Shown: positions 8,072 to 17,983, numbered from the stretch's first letter. The stretch: DNA of 64,000 bases from Rhizobium grahamii CCGE 502 (GCF_000298315.2 NZ_AEYE02000029.1:372001-436000); one strand, 5' to 3'. Numbers and translations: made by a program. The notes: generated from the letters alone by a model not told the origin.

Positions 8072-9099
8072 GTGAAAACCATTCGCTGATGTTGCAGGAA
8101 ACCGGCCAATCACCGGAGGTCGTCGCAACACTGCTCCAGAAGGAAAAGCCTGCCTTTGACGCAATTGCGAAGCTGTTTGCATCTGGCGCTCCGAGCGTCG
8201 TGACCACGGCAGCGCGCGGGTCTTCGGACCACGCCGCGACGTTCTTCAAATACCTGTTCGAGATCACCTGTGGAGTGCCGGTCGCTTCGATCGGTCCGTC
8301 GATCGCATCGGTCTACGGCGCGTCTCTGCATCTGAAGGGCGGCATTCACTTCACGGTGTCACAATCCGGTGCAAGCCCCGACATCATCGCTCTGCAGGAG
8401 GCTGCGAAGCACGGCGGCGCAACGACCATCGCCGTCGTCAACGTCACCGACAGCGCACTCGCCAAGCAGGCCGATATTGTGCTCGGCCTCAACGCAGGCC
8501 CGGAAAAGAGCGTAGCGGCGACTAAGTCGTTCATCGCCTCGGTCGCCGCCCTTTCAGGCGTCACCGCCGCCATCAGCGGCAAGCGCGATCTGCACGCCTC
8601 GCTGGAAAAGCTGCCGGACGCCCTCGAGGCAACCAACGGAATCGATACGAAGGCAGCCGAGGACATTCTGTTTGAGGCAAGCTCGCTCTATACGGCGGGT
8701 CGTGGTCCCGCGTTCGCTATTGCGCTCGAGGCCGCACTGAAAGCCAAGGAAACGGCCGGTTTGCATGCGGAAGCCTTCTCGCTTGCCGAACTGATGCATG
8801 GTCCGATGCGGCTTGTGCAACCGGGCTTCCCAATTGTCGCCTTCACGCCCGACGATCCGGCATTTGCCAACAACGTCCAGGCGCTTGAGCGGCTACGCAA
8901 GCTCGGCGCGACGACCGTGCCGTTATCCGGCCAGCCGGTGTCCGGAGTCAATCTGCAGGTACCGACGACCGGAAGTGGCCTGCTCGACCCGCTCGTTTCG
9001 CTGCTGGTCTACTACCGCCTGATCGAGTCGGTAACGCGCCGCAAGGGCTTCGACCCGGACAAGCCGGCCAACCTGCTCAAGGTCACGGAGACGATGTGA
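8068..9099 (+). CDS. SIS-domain glucosamine-6-phosphate deaminase (NagB-II type)
   Basis: A 343-residue protein with two tandem SIS domains like the isomerase half of GlmS but without the glutaminase domain. Motifs include TAARGSSDHA, SQSGASPD, KSVAATKSF and ELMHGPMRL. With nagA immediately downstream and a GntR regulator upstream, the most likely reaction is GlcN6P to fructose-6-phosphate plus ammonia. The AgaS branch (galactosamine-6-phosphate) is the alternative. Translation is coupled at both ends: ATGA overlap with the regulator and TGATG overlap with nagA. Confidence 0.85.
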   Translation: MSENHSLMLQETGQSPEVVATLLQKEKPAFDAIAKLFASGAPSVVTTAARGSSDHAATFFKYLFEITCGVPVASIGPSIASVYGASLHLKGGIHFTVSQSGASPDIIALQEAAKHGGATTIAVVNVTDSALAKQADIVLGLNAGPEKSVAATKSFIASVAALSGVTAAISGKRDLHASLEKLPDALEATNGIDTKAAEDILFEASSLYTAGRGPAFAIALEAALKAKETAGLHAEAFSLAELMHGPMRLVQPGFPIVAFTPDDPAFANNVQALERLRKLGATTVPLSGQPVSGVNLQVPTTGSGLLDPLVSLLVYYRLIESVTRRKGFDPDKPANLLKVTETM

Positions 9100-10250
9100 T
9101 GGTTCGCAAGATCTTCTCCGGCGCGCGGATCTTCGACGGCCAGCGCTTTCACGACGACAAAGCCCTCATCATCTCGGGCGGACGCGTCGAGGCCATTGCA
9201 GCGGCAGGTGAACTGCCGGACGGCGATCACATACGCTTCGACGGTGGTGTGCTTTCCGCAGGCTTCATTGACGCTCAGGTGAATGGCGGTGGCGGCAGGA
9301 TGCTCAACGACGAGCCGTCGCCCGCCTCCATGTACATGATAGCCGACGGCCATCGACCTTACGGAACGACCGCACTGCTACCGACGCTGATCACCGATAC
9401 GGCGGATGCGACCGCAGCAGCGATCGAAGCGGCCAAGGAAGCCGTCAAGACAAACCGCGGCGTCGCGGGCCTCCACCTCGAAGGTCCACACCTGGCACCG
9501 GCGCGCAAGGGAGCCCATCTTGCCGAGCTTATGCGGCCGGTCGAAGACAAGGACGTGAAAGCCTTCATTTCGGCCAAGGAGGCAATCGGCACCCTGTTGG
9601 TAACAATGGCTGCTGAACAAGTCACCGCGAAGCAGGTGCGCGAACTCAGCGAAGCCGGCGTCACCATCAGCATCGGCCATTCCGATTGCTCCAGCGAAGC
9701 AGCAGAGGTGCGCTTTGATGCCGGCGCGCGCGGCGTCACCCATCTTTTCAACGCCATGAGCCAACTCGGTCACCGAGCGCCCGGCCTCGTCGGCGCGGCG
9801 ATCGATCATCCTTCGGTTTGGTGCGGCATCATCGCCGATGGCCATCATGTCGATCCGAAGGCGCTTCGGACTGCTCTTCGCGCAAAGCGCGGCGAAGGCA
9901 AGCTCTTCTTCGTCACCGACGCGATGTCGCTGGTTGGCTCGGAGAAGGACTCCTTTACACTGAACGGCCGCACCGTCCGGCGCGAACGCGGCGGCTTTTG
10001 TTCAAAACTGGTCCTATCGGATGGCACGCTTGCCGGTTCCGACGTCGACATGGCGTCCACCATCCGCTATGGCGTGACCTATCTCGAGTTAACACTTGCG
10101 GAAGCGCTTCGCATGGCGACGCTTTATCCTGCACGCTTTCTCAACCTTGAAGGCTACGGCCACCTTTCGCCGGGTGCGCGCGCTGATCTCGTCCACCTGA
10201 CTGACGCTCTGGAGGTCACGCGGACCTTTATCAGTGGCCAACCGGCGTAA
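9099..10250 (+). CDS. nagA: N-acetylglucosamine-6-phosphate deacetylase
   Basis: A 383-residue amidohydrolase-fold enzyme that removes acetate from GlcNAc6P. Metal and substrate motifs are present: [50 protein letters not shown] and FVTDAMS. The ATG at 9099 overlaps the upstream stop as TGATG; a GTG one codon earlier (9096) is less likely. It feeds the deaminase encoded just upstream. No GlcNAc kinase or transporter gene is present in the window. Confidence 0.95.
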   Translation: MVRKIFSGARIFDGQRFHDDKALIISGGRVEAIAAAGELPDGDHIRFDGGVLSAGFIDAQVNGGGGRMLNDEPSPASMYMIADGHRPYGTTALLPTLITDTADATAAAIEAAKEAVKTNRGVAGLHLEGPHLAPARKGAHLAELMRPVEDKDVKAFISAKEAIGTLLVTMAAEQVTAKQVRELSEAGVTISIGHSDCSSEAAEVRFDAGARGVTHLFNAMSQLGHRAPGLVGAAIDHPSVWCGIIADGHHVDPKALRTALRAKRGEGKLFFVTDAMSLVGSEKDSFTLNGRTVRRERGGFCSKLVLSDGTLAGSDVDMASTIRYGVTYLELTLAEALRMATLYPARFLNLEGYGHLSPGARADLVHLTDALEVTRTFISGQPA

Positions 10251-10263
10251 AAGCGAGGAAGTG

Positions 10264-10992
10264 ATGACTGCGATCACCGATGCCTATTTTTCCAACCTCA
10301 TCGGCCGGCTCGAGACCTTAAAGAAGGAAATCGCCGAGCCGATGGCGTTGGCGGCCGATGCGATCCTCGAGGCCGCACGCAACGACAAGCGCGTTTACGT
10401 ATTCGGCACCGGCCACTCGCACATGCTGGCGGAAGAGGTACATTATCGCGCGGGCGGGCTTGCCTTCACCGTTCCGATTCTCGTCGGCTCTGCCATGCTG
10501 CACGAGGGCGCGGTGATCAGCTCCGTCTACGAGCGAACGGAAGGATTGGTGCGACCGGTGTTGGAACGCTATGGCATGCAGCCTGGAGACGTAATCATCA
10601 TCGCGTCGAATTCTGGCGTCAATGCAGCGCCGATCGAAGCCGCCGACTATGGCCGTGAGATTGGGGCCAAAGTGATCGCGATCACCTCGGTCTCCTATTC
10701 CAGTGCAGTCGCAAATGGCCGGCGCCGCTTGGCGGACATTGCCGACGTCGTATTGGACAACGGCCTTCCTCCTGGCGATGCGGTGATTGAACTGCCGGGT
10801 ACGGAGCTGAAGGTCGGCCCCGTTTCGACCGCCATTGGTGCAACGGTCCTCAACGCCGTCCTGGCTGAGGTGGCTTCCGAACTCTCAAAAGAGGGCGACG
10901 CACCGATTTATCTGAGCGCCAACATGCCCGGCGCCAAGGCGGTAAACGAGCAACTGGTAAAGAAGTATCGGCCGCGCAATCCTCACCTCTAG
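10264..10992 (+). CDS. SIS-domain protein, UPF0309 family
   Basis: A 242-residue single-SIS-domain protein. ATG 10264 has GAGGAA four bases upstream and follows nagA by 13 bases, so it belongs to the same transcript. Sugar-phosphate-binding motifs are visible: [14 protein letters not shown] (~45-58) and [14 protein letters not shown] (~112-125). It is shorter than MurQ and lacks the second SIS domain of GlmS-like enzymes. The family has no settled reaction; the operon context points to an amino-sugar or phosphosugar substrate. Closest description is UPF0309/YcbS-like SIS protein. Confidence 0.83.
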   Translation: MTAITDAYFSNLIGRLETLKKEIAEPMALAADAILEAARNDKRVYVFGTGHSHMLAEEVHYRAGGLAFTVPILVGSAMLHEGAVISSVYERTEGLVRPVLERYGMQPGDVIIIASNSGVNAAPIEAADYGREIGAKVIAITSVSYSSAVANGRRRLADIADVVLDNGLPPGDAVIELPGTELKVGPVSTAIGATVLNAVLAEVASELSKEGDAPIYLSANMPGAKAVNEQLVKKYRPRNPHL

Positions 10993-11134
10993 GTCCATTT
11001 GACGCCCGATTGTCAACACCACGCTGACAGTCGGTCGTCAAAGTTCAATCTACCTCGCCGGAGGGGTGAGGCGCATATTTCTTTCAACAACCACGGCGAG
11101 CCCACGTCCCGCCGGCTTTGAAAGGAACGATCCG

Positions 11135-11281
11135 ATGGCCGAGATCATCTTGAATTCAGCAATCACCATCCTCATTGCTGCCGCCTTCATGACAACAGCG
11201 ACAGCCGCCCTTCGCGGTGAAAACCGCGCTCTGCAGAGGGTGCCAGTCAGGGCCAAGGCAAGACGCCACCCAAAGGGCTGA
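11135..11281 (+). CDS. Small putative membrane protein (48 aa)
   Basis: A 48-residue open frame starting at ATG 11135 with AAAGGAAC eight bases upstream, a good ribosome site. It has one hydrophobic segment (ILNSAITILIAAAFMTTATAAL) followed by a very basic tail (R/K-rich), the pattern of a small inner-membrane protein with a cytoplasmic positive tail. I do not recognise a family. It lies 142 bases after the amino-sugar operon and before another small secreted frame. Confidence 0.45.
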   Translation: MAEIILNSAITILIAAAFMTTATAALRGENRALQRVPVRAKARRHPKG

Positions 11282-11370
11282 AAGACAGCCAAATAATTCC
11301 TCAAATCGGCCCCAATATCGACACCTGCTTGAACGACGAATGCGTCGTGGGGAATTTGGAGTGCAGGGCA

Positions 11371-11523
11371 ATGACCAGAATTATCGGTGCGGCCGCAATG
11401 TTGACCATCGCTATGGCGGCCTATGCGGCATACTTGAATCCGTACGATACGCGCAGCCAGCAAGGCCGCTATTCGCAGCAGGTCGAGAGCCACGATAACG
11501 GCCTTACGGCGTCCATCCGCTAA
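11371..11523 (+). CDS. Small putative secreted or anchored protein (50 aa)
   Basis: A 50-residue frame from ATG 11371, with a purine-rich GGAG about 13 bases upstream. The N terminus is a signal-like stretch (MTRIIGAAAMLTIAMAAYAAYL) followed by a polar tail rich in Gln, Ser and Arg. An in-frame TTG at 11329 would add 14 polar residues before the hydrophobic core and is less likely. Its stop overlaps the convergent phaB stop by two bases. No family recognised; coding status rests on the ribosome site and signal-like profile only. Confidence 0.42.
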   Translation: MTRIIGAAAMLTIAMAAYAAYLNPYDTRSQQGRYSQQVESHDNGLTASIR

Positions 11524-12245
11524 ACGAACAACTGCCCACCATTCGCGCTAAGCGTCGATCCGGTGATGAAGCCTGCGTCGTCGGAAACCAGGAAGACGAC
11601 GCAGCGCGCGACTTCCTCAGGTTCTCCGAGACGGCCCACCGGAATCTGCGGAATGATCCGTTCGTTCAGCACTTTTTCCGGAACCGCGAGAACCATCTCC
11701 GTGCCGATGTAGCCGGGGCAAATGGCATTCACGGTGATGTTCTTGGCGGCACCCTCCTGCGCAAGCGCCTTGGTGAACCCGAGGTCACCAGCCTTAGCGG
11801 CCGAGTAATTCGCCTGCCCCATCTGCCCCTTCTGGCCGTTGATCGAGGAGATGTTCACGATCCGCCCGTAGCTTCGGTCGCGCATGCCGCCCCAAACCTG
11901 GTGCGTCATGTTGAACAGGCCGGTGAGGTTGGTGTTGACGACCTCATGCCATTGCTGAGGGGTCATCTTGTGGAACATTGCGTCCCGGGTAATGCCCGCG
12001 TTGTTGACGAGAACATCGACTGGACCCAGTTGCGCCTCGATCTTTGCGATGCCTTCGCCACATGAGGCGTAGTCGGAAACATCCCATTTGAAGACGGGAA
12101 TGCCGGTCTCGCCGTGAAAGGCGTTCGCCTTCTCATCATTGCCGGCGTAGTTGGCGGCAACTGCATAGCCTGCATTCTTCAGTGCGACGGAAATCGCGGC
12201 GCCAATACCGCGCGTACCACCAGTGACAACAGCCACTCTGCTCAT
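11520..12245 (-). CDS. phaB: Acetoacetyl-CoA reductase
   Basis: A 241-residue short-chain dehydrogenase, exactly the usual PhaB length, reducing acetoacetyl-CoA to (R)-3-hydroxybutyryl-CoA with NADPH for polyhydroxybutyrate synthesis. The nucleotide loop is VVTGGTRGIGAA, the NNAG motif is present, and the catalytic Tyr/Lys are in NYSAAKAG. ATG at 12245 has GGGAGCGG upstream; four extra codons upstream are possible but lack a ribosome site. It follows phaA by about 70 bases on the minus strand. Confidence 0.95.
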   Translation of the reverse strand: MSRVAVVTGGTRGIGAAISVALKNAGYAVAANYAGNDEKANAFHGETGIPVFKWDVSDYASCGEGIAKIEAQLGPVDVLVNNAGITRDAMFHKMTPQQWHEVVNTNLTGLFNMTHQVWGGMRDRSYGRIVNISSINGQKGQMGQANYSAAKAGDLGFTKALAQEGAAKNITVNAICPGYIGTEMVLAVPEKVLNERIIPQIPVGRLGEPEEVARCVVFLVSDDAGFITGSTLSANGGQLFV

Positions 12246-12266
12246 GTTCCGCTCCCTCATTTGAAG

Positions 12267-12286
12267 GCCCCGCTATTTCGCGGGGC
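12267..12286. other. Intergenic hairpin between phaA and phaB
   Basis: GCCCCGC pairs with GCGGGGC around a six-base loop in the phaA-phaB spacer. In the direction of transcription no long T-run follows, so it may tune the phaA/phaB ratio or protect an mRNA end rather than terminate. Confidence 0.5.
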
Positions 12287-12313
12287 TCAGGTTATAGTTG
12301 GACTGCCTGCTAT

Positions 12314-13495
12314 TCAAAGAGCTTCAAAACACATTGCAACACCCATGCCGCCCCCGATGCAAAGAGTCGCCAGTCCCTTCTTCGCGCCACGACGCTTCAT
12401 CTCGAAGAGAAGCGTGTTGAGAACGCGCGCACCGGATGCACCGATCGGGTGGCCGATCGCGATCGCACCGCCGTTGACGTTGACGATCGAGGGGTCCCAG
12501 CCGAGATCCTTATTGACCGCGCAAGCCTGTGCGGCAAAGGCCTCATTGGCTTCAACGAGATCAAGATCGCCGACGGACCAGCCCGCCTTTTCCAGCGCCT
12601 TCCGCGATGCCGGGATGGGGCCGGTCCCCATCACCTGCGGATCAACGCCTGCGGTTGCCCAGGAGACGATACGGACGAGCGGCTGGATGCCACGACGAGC
12701 GGCTTCAGCTTCGGTCATCAGAACGGCTGCGGCGGCGCCATCATTAAGGCCGGAGGCATTCGCCGCGGTAACCGTGCCCTCCTTGTCGAAGGCCGGACGC
12801 AGCTTGGCCATCGAGTCCAGCGTCGCGCCGTGCCGGATGTACTCATCGGCATCGACAGTCACGTCGCCCTTTCGCGTCTGGATGACGTAGGGAATGATTT
12901 CATCCGCGAACCGGCCGGCCTTCTGCGCGGCTTCTGCCTTATTCTGCGACGCGACGGCAAATCGGTCCTGCTCGTCGCGGGAGAGCTGCCATTGGCGAGC
13001 AATGTTCTCGGCAGTAATGCCCATGTGGTAGCCGTAGAAAGCGTCCGTCAGACCATCCTTGATCATGGTGTCGACCATTTTCATGTCGCCCATTTTGACG
13101 CCGCCGCGCAGGTGCGCGGCATGTGGTGCCATCGACATCGACTCCTGGCCGCCAGCGACGATGATCTTTGCATCGCCGAGGGCGATCTGCTGCATGCCAA
13201 GCGCGACGGCGCGAAGACCAGAACCGCAGAGCTGGTTGACACCCCAGGCAGTCGCTTCCTTGGGAACACCCGCCTTCATCGCCGCCTGGCGGGCCGGGTT
13301 CTGACCTTCGCCTGCCGGGAGAACCTGACCGAGAATGACCTCATCGACTTCCCCGGCGTCGACACCTGCACGCTCCAATGCGCCTTTGACTGCAGCCGCG
13401 CCCAGTTCGTGGGCCGGGACAGTCGCGAAGGCGCCATTAAATGAGCCAACGGCAGTGCGGCCCGCACTAGCGATGACGATGGATGAACTCGACAT
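12314..13495 (-). CDS. phaA: Acetyl-CoA acetyltransferase (beta-ketothiolase)
   Basis: A 393-residue biosynthetic thiolase condensing two acetyl-CoA to acetoacetyl-CoA. The acylated cysteine is in [12 protein letters not shown] (near residue 90), the catalytic His in GHPIGASG and the second Cys in LCIGGGMG near the C terminus. ATG 13495 is preceded by GAGGAGA. It is the first gene of the phaA-phaB unit, divergent from the regulator phaR across a 235-base spacer. No polymerase gene (phaC) is in the window. Confidence 0.96.
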   Translation of the reverse strand: MSSSSIVIASAGRTAVGSFNGAFATVPAHELGAAAVKGALERAGVDAGEVDEVILGQVLPAGEGQNPARQAAMKAGVPKEATAWGVNQLCGSGLRAVALGMQQIALGDAKIIVAGGQESMSMAPHAAHLRGGVKMGDMKMVDTMIKDGLTDAFYGYHMGITAENIARQWQLSRDEQDRFAVASQNKAEAAQKAGRFADEIIPYVIQTRKGDVTVDADEYIRHGATLDSMAKLRPAFDKEGTVTAANASGLNDGAAAAVLMTEAEAARRGIQPLVRIVSWATAGVDPQVMGTGPIPASRKALEKAGWSVGDLDLVEANEAFAAQACAVNKDLGWDPSIVNVNGGAIAIGHPIGASGARVLNTLLFEMKRRGAKKGLATLCIGGGMGVAMCFEAL

Positions 13496-13730
13496 GACAA
13501 TCTCCTCGTTAGCTCCATCAGATTAGAGGAAACTGACAAAGCTTCATCGCCGAGTCAAACGACAAGACTGCGTCATTCAATTTTAGGGATCACTTACACT
13601 GAAGCAAATTATCTCTGCTGCAAAAGGGCTTGCCGCATCGCACAAAGAGATTGTCACCGGGCTTCGTTTGCGTCTACATTCCTAGGTGGAGGAATTTCCA
13701 TAACAATCAGACGGGCTTCGGGAGACTGAT
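13496..13730. promoter_or_regulatory. Divergent phaA / phaR promoter region
   Basis: A 235-base spacer with promoters in both directions. It is richer in A+T than the genes and contains several TTGC/TGCA-type words between about 13603 and 13645 (CTGCTGCAAAAGG, GGCTTGCCGCA). PhaR proteins elsewhere bind TGC-rich sites, so these are candidate PhaR sites, by inference only. Confidence 0.4.
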
Positions 13731-14303
13731 ATGGCGAAGAATGACGGGCAGATCGTAATCAAGAAATACGCCAATCGCCGCCTCTACAACACAGGCACCA
13801 GCACTTATGTGACACTGGAAGACCTGGCGGAGATGGTGAAGAAGGGCGAGGATTTTACGGTCCAGGATGCGAAAAGCGGCGACGATATTACCCACTCCGT
13901 ACTGACGCAGATCATTTTTGAGCAGGAATCCAAGACGGGCAACACGCTGCTACCAATCTCCTTCCTTCGCCAGCTGATCACCTACTATGGCGACCAGATG
14001 CAGATGGTCGTTCCGAGCTTCCTGGAACATTCCATGCGCGCCTTTACCGAGCAGCAGTCTCAGATGCGCGAGCAGGTTACGCGCGCCTTCGGCGAAACAC
14101 CGATGGGCAAGAATCTGCAGCTGCCGATGCAGATGGTCGAAGATCAGGTCCGCCGCAATACCGAGATGTTCCAGCAGGCCATGCAGATGTTCTCGCCGTT
14201 CATGACCCCACCGGCCAAGGAAAGCCGTAAGGCGGAAGCAAAAGACATCGACGAGCTGAAAGAACAGCTGCGCGCGCTTCAGAACAAACTCGATAACCTC
14301 TAA
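13731..14303 (+). CDS. phaR: Polyhydroxyalkanoate synthesis repressor PhaR (AniA)
   Basis: A 190-residue regulator. The N-terminal PHB/PHA accumulation regulator DNA-binding domain is plain (IVIKKYANRRLYNTGTSTYV and the following EDLAEMVKKGEDF), then the PHB_acc repeat region (HSVLTQIIFEQESK) and a Gln/Met-rich helical tail. In rhizobia this protein links carbon flow to PHB and exopolysaccharide. It is divergent from phaA-phaB, its expected targets. Confidence 0.95.
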   Translation: MAKNDGQIVIKKYANRRLYNTGTSTYVTLEDLAEMVKKGEDFTVQDAKSGDDITHSVLTQIIFEQESKTGNTLLPISFLRQLITYYGDQMQMVVPSFLEHSMRAFTEQQSQMREQVTRAFGETPMGKNLQLPMQMVEDQVRRNTEMFQQAMQMFSPFMTPPAKESRKAEAKDIDELKEQLRALQNKLDNL

Positions 14304-14305
14304 GC

Positions 14306-14710
14306 TCAGAGACCGATCGAAACGTCGCGGCCGGCGGTGCGAATAGATACGGCAAAGCCGCCAATCACATCGATCAATGCAATCGTCATCAGGATGAAGA
14401 AAACCTGGGTGGCCGCATCCTGGACGAGAAGAAACTCGACCAAGAACGCGATGAAGACAAGCATCGACAACATGTGATTTGTCAGGCTGCCGTCACTGCG
14501 CGTTGCCTTCAGTATTTCGAAGAACAGCACCGCAAGCGCGACGACGATGAACAGATCGCCGAGCGACATGCTCCACATGGCTCCCGAAATCATCGATAGA
14601 ACGATGACGTCGTTTTCGAGCGATGGAAGCCCGCCGCCGCCCATCAGGCCAAGCATCGACATATTGTAAAGAATGAATGGAATAGTCATCAGTGGTACGG
14701 CATTGAACAT
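14306..14710 (-). CDS. Conserved hypothetical membrane protein
   Basis: A 134-residue protein with about four hydrophobic segments (N-terminal LMTIPFILYNMSMLGLM; central SLGDLFIVVALAVLFFEIL; MLSMLVFIAFLVEFLLV; FFILMTIALIDVIGGFAV). Only the short loop with KATRSDGS and the C-terminal RTAGRDVS are clearly polar. It is tail-to-tail with phaR. I cannot assign a function; the compact four-segment form and lack of motifs give no hint of substrate. Confidence 0.75.
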   Translation of the reverse strand: MFNAVPLMTIPFILYNMSMLGLMGGGGLPSLENDVIVLSMISGAMWSMSLGDLFIVVALAVLFFEILKATRSDGSLTNHMLSMLVFIAFLVEFLLVQDAATQVFFILMTIALIDVIGGFAVSIRTAGRDVSIGL

Positions 14711-14805
14711 ATGGCATAGCTCCCCTCAGCCGGAGAATAGTGCCGTAAACAACCGCATCACTTCAAGACATCACGACAATGTATTTGCCGAGTATTTGCC
14801 GATCG

Positions 14806-14835
14806 AAAAAGCAAAAGGCCGGCACAGGGCCGACC
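14806..14835 (-). terminator. Probable terminator after rpmF
   Basis: On the minus strand GGTCGGC pairs with GCCGGCC (one G-T pair) around a five-base loop, followed by TTTTGCTTTTT. It lies 34 bases past the rpmF stop. Confidence 0.75.
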
Positions 14836-14868
14836 TCGTAAGTCCTACGCAGGCAGAACGCCCGTGTA

Positions 14869-15054
14869 TTATGCGCTTTCCTTCGGCGTCAGAACCTGAC
14901 GGCCGCGATACATACCGGTCTTCAGATCGATATGGTGCGGACGGCGCAGTTCGCCGGAGTTCTTGTCTTCAACGTAGGTCGCAGCCTTCAGCGCGTCGGC
15001 AGAGCGGCGCATACCGCGCTTGGACGGGCTCGTTTTTCTCTTCGGTACAGCCAT
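14869..15054 (-). CDS. rpmF: 50S ribosomal protein L32
   Basis: A 61-residue basic protein beginning [20 protein letters not shown], diagnostic for bacterial L32, with the shorter alphaproteobacterial C-terminal form ([16 protein letters not shown]). It lacks zinc-ribbon cysteines. ATG 15054 is preceded on the minus strand by a GAGTAAGAG stretch. It is a single gene with its own terminator. Confidence 0.97.
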   Translation of the reverse strand: MAVPKRKTSPSKRGMRRSADALKAATYVEDKNSGELRRPHHIDLKTGMYRGRQVLTPKESA

Positions 15055-15211
15055 TTCTCTTACTCCACTTCACGGGCAAACACATCCAACGGCCAGACTG
15101 GCGGCCGAAACGACGTATCGCGATTTCGGAAATTTTGCGCGCTTATACATGCCTTGGGGGTACTTGACCAGTCCCCAAGCTTATTTTTTGAGATTCCTGC
15201 GATTCACCGGC

Positions 15212-15859
15212 TCAGACCTCGTCTTCCTCGACAATCCAGGGCTCGGATCGCGCCGCCTCTTCCCACTTTTTCCAGGCGGGATGCGCTTTGACGGCTGCCA
15301 TATAACTTAGTGTGTCGCCGGCTGATACTAGGTCATAAACCTCGAAACGATTGACAACTGGCGCGAACATCGCGTCGGCCCCGGAAAACCCGCCAAACAG
15401 GAACGGTCCGCCGGAGTGAGCCCGCAAGTCCCGCCAGATCGTCTCGATGCGGGCGACGTCGGCCATGACGCCGTCCGCAAGCACGATCTTACCCTTCGGC
15501 CGCCGGATATTCATCGGACAAGCGTTCCGCAGCGCCCTGAAACCTGCCAGCATCTCCATGGAAACCGCGCGTGCAACACCTCGCCTCTCACGTTCCCTCG
15601 GCCATATCCCGGCTTCCGGGAAAAGCTCGGCCACATATTCGATGATCGCCAGCGACTGCCAGACGCGAACATCGCCGTGCTGAAGCACGGGGACCTGACC
15701 GGTCGGCGAGAACTCCTTGAAGCGCGGATTGCCGGCGGCGAAATCGAAAGGAACCAGTACCTCCTCAAAGGGAATGCCGGCAGCCGTCAGGGCGATCCAT
15801 GGCCGAAACGACCAGGAGGAATAGTTCTTGTTGCCGATATAGAGCGTGAGTTTGTCCAT
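15212..15859 (-). CDS. Glutathione S-transferase family protein
   Basis: A 215-residue GST. The N-terminal thioredoxin-like half starts LTLYIGNKNYSSWSFRPWIAL; the Ser pair near residue 13 is the expected glutathione-activating position. It continues with the conserved FSPTGQVPVLQHGDVRVWQSLAIIEYV, which carries the cis-Pro and the gamma-glutamyl-binding Gln-Ser. The C-terminal helical half contains the SGADAMFAPVVNRF segment. It resembles the maleylacetoacetate-isomerase/zeta-like and YfcF-type groups; the electrophile is unknown. Confidence 0.87.
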   Translation of the reverse strand: MDKLTLYIGNKNYSSWSFRPWIALTAAGIPFEEVLVPFDFAAGNPRFKEFSPTGQVPVLQHGDVRVWQSLAIIEYVAELFPEAGIWPRERERRGVARAVSMEMLAGFRALRNACPMNIRRPKGKIVLADGVMADVARIETIWRDLRAHSGGPFLFGGFSGADAMFAPVVNRFEVYDLVSAGDTLSYMAAVKAHPAWKKWEEAARSEPWIVEEDEV

Positions 15860-16072
15860 GGAATCTCCCGTTTACATTACAGGCGCGAACACGAGCCGCT
15901 CCTCGAAATGGTTCATATCGTTGAAAGCGCAGAAGGCCGGCAACTTCAAGCGTGGGCGAAAAAGCAGAAATCATCGCTGGTAGTCCAGTCGCTGGTAGCG
16001 GGATTTCCGTCCATCGTGTTGAAGCAACGAATGCCAGATGGCACTCGTCAACACCAACGACTTATTGCGATA
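15860..16072. other. Gap between GST and mtgA genes
   Basis: 213 bases between the GST start and the mtgA stop on the minus strand. It should hold the GST promoter. I see no convincing gene, hairpin or operator. Confidence 0.4.
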
Positions 16073-16789
16073 TCAATCATAAATGCATCTGATGTAATCG
16101 CCCGACCCGCGAGCGCGTCGCTCGATGAGGCCGGCGAGTCGTCGCAATCCCCGACCGGGCTTGCCCGCGTTGCGATCAAAGGGATTGGGAAGCGACACGG
16201 CAAGAAGAGCGGCCTGCCGGCTGGTCAGTTTCGATGCCGGCACCTTGAAATGGTGGCGGGCCGCGGCCTCGATGCCGTAGATCCCTGGTCCCCATTCAGC
16301 AATATTGAGGTAGATCTCCATCAGGCGCCGCTTCGACCAGATGAAATCCGCCGTCACAGCCAATGGCAGCTCCAACGCCTTGCGAACGAAGGACCGGCTA
16401 TTCCACAAAAACAGGTTCTTCACCGTCTGCATCGGGATCGTGCTGCCGCCACGGGTCGCCTGGCCGCTCAATGTATCCTCGAGAAGCATCCGCATCTCGC
16501 CCCAATCGACGCCGCCGTGGAAACAGTATTGCCCGTCTTCCGACATCATCACCGACTGAACCAGAACCGGAGAAACGTCATCGAGCGACACCCATTGACG
16601 GTCGTAGCCACGCAGCAACAGCAGATCGCGCAGCATGAGCGTGGAAACGGGGTGAATGAAGGGCAGTAAGTAGAGGACGATTAGGACATAGGGAAGGATG
16701 ACGAGCGCCGCCAGCGCGAGAACGATCCGCATGATCACGGGACGACTCTTAAGCCAAAGATACGCGTGCCTGTGAAGCGGCACGGTCAT
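16073..16789 (-). CDS. mtgA: Monofunctional peptidoglycan glycosyltransferase
   Basis: A 238-residue GT51 enzyme polymerising lipid II into glycan strands at the inner membrane. Start is ATG 16789, with AGAGAGAGGAAAG just upstream; a longer frame to 16975 lacks this site and would overlap ispA. A single N-terminal membrane anchor ([20 protein letters not shown]) is followed by the catalytic domain. The catalytic Glu is in [16 protein letters not shown], and [16 protein letters not shown] and the [20 protein letters not shown] block are all present. Confidence 0.93.
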   Translation of the reverse strand: MTVPLHRHAYLWLKSRPVIMRIVLALAALVILPYVLIVLYLLPFIHPVSTLMLRDLLLLRGYDRQWVSLDDVSPVLVQSVMMSEDGQYCFHGGVDWGEMRMLLEDTLSGQATRGGSTIPMQTVKNLFLWNSRSFVRKALELPLAVTADFIWSKRRLMEIYLNIAEWGPGIYGIEAAARHHFKVPASKLTSRQAALLAVSLPNPFDRNAGKPGRGLRRLAGLIERRARGSGDYIRCIYD

Positions 16790-16953
16790 GCTTTCCTCTC
16801 TCTCCGGCGTTATGTCCAATTCCCCGACCCAGTCTCTTGCCCTTCTCCTCCATACCGTTTGCGAACTGGCATTGCCAGAGACAAAGGAAATCTTCACCGC
16901 GCCATCGACAATTCCGTTGCCAGTAGAAGGCGGCTCGTGCCAAACAGCGCGCC

Positions 16954-17868
16954 ATGGACGCAAGCACTGAAACATTCGAAGCCAGATTGACGGCCACCGC
17001 GCGCGAAATCGAGGCTGTGCTCGAGACGCTGCTGTCGCCTTCCGCGTTGAAGGGCGAGATTGCCCGGCCGGAACGGCTGCGTTCAGCCATGCACTATGCC
17101 AGCCTGAACGGCGGCAAGCGACTTCGGCCTTTCCTTGTCATCGAGGCGGCATCGCTGCTCGGAGGCGACAGGGATGCGGCTCTGCGTGTGGGCGCGGCGC
17201 TTGAATGCGTGCACTGTTATTCGCTCGTTCACGACGATCTGCCGGCAATGGATGACGACGATCTGCGTCGAGGCAAACCGACCGTGCACATCGCCTATGA
17301 CGAGGCGACCGCCATTCTCGCCGGCGACAGCCTGCTGACCTATGCCTTTGACATCATCGCGTCCCCCGAAACCGTCCTGCCGGATAAGGCCAAGGTGACG
17401 CTGACGTTGGCGCTGGCCCGCGCAGCCGGCATTGGAGGCATGGCAGGCGGGCAGGCTCTCGACCTAGCGGCCGAGAGACAGGCGCCGGACGAACAAGGCA
17501 TTGTTACCCTACAGGCGATGAAAACCGGCGCCCTTATCCGTTTTGCTTGCGAGGCCGGCGCCATTATCGCCGGCGCCTCGTCAGAGGATTGCGTGCGATT
17601 GCGCCAGTTCGGCGAGCGGATTGGCCTCGCATTCCAGCTTGCCGACGACATTCTCGATCTCACCTCCGATGCCGCCACGATGGGCAAGGCGACCGGCAAG
17701 GATGCCGGCCGCGGCAAAGGAACGCTGGTGGCAATGCACGGCATGGCATGGGCGGAAGCCAAGCTTGCCGAGCAGGTGCTCGCGGCCGAGGCATTGGTGG
17801 CTCCCTACTCGGAGCGCGGCACCATTCTGGCCGAGACGGCTCGCTTCATCGCCGGTCGAAAGAGCTGA
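16954..17868 (+). CDS. ispA: Polyprenyl (farnesyl/geranyl) diphosphate synthase
   Basis: A 304-residue trans-prenyltransferase making C10-C15 allylic diphosphates. The first aspartate-rich motif is [14 protein letters not shown] with the FARM region SLVHDD, and the second is [21 protein letters not shown] near residue 50 binds diphosphate. The extra residues in the first motif (DDx4D) and length fit the bacterial IspA class. Start ATG 16954 is divergent from mtgA by 164 bases. ispG, of the same isoprenoid route, lies 0.8 kb away. Confidence 0.93.
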   Translation: MDASTETFEARLTATAREIEAVLETLLSPSALKGEIARPERLRSAMHYASLNGGKRLRPFLVIEAASLLGGDRDAALRVGAALECVHCYSLVHDDLPAMDDDDLRRGKPTVHIAYDEATAILAGDSLLTYAFDIIASPETVLPDKAKVTLTLALARAAGIGGMAGGQALDLAAERQAPDEQGIVTLQAMKTGALIRFACEAGAIIAGASSEDCVRLRQFGERIGLAFQLADDILDLTSDAATMGKATGKDAGRGKGTLVAMHGMAWAEAKLAEQVLAAEALVAPYSERGTILAETARFIAGRKS

Positions 17869-17983
17869 AAAGCGTCACCGAGACAATATTTCCGCCAACA
17901 CATCGGGCGCAGTCACTTGCCGACTGTCGGGAGCCAAGTCACAAACGGGTGAAACAACTGACCGCCGGCCACAAGAGACGCAG

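Noticed and set aside
15416-16669. 417-codon open frame on the plus strand spanning GST and mtgA
   Set aside because: Crosses two well-supported minus-strand genes and their spacer; the translation is not protein-like.
16790-16975. N-terminal extension of mtgA up to 16975
   Set aside because: The extra 62 residues precede the membrane anchor, lack a ribosome site and would overlap ispA; ATG 16789 has a strong site.
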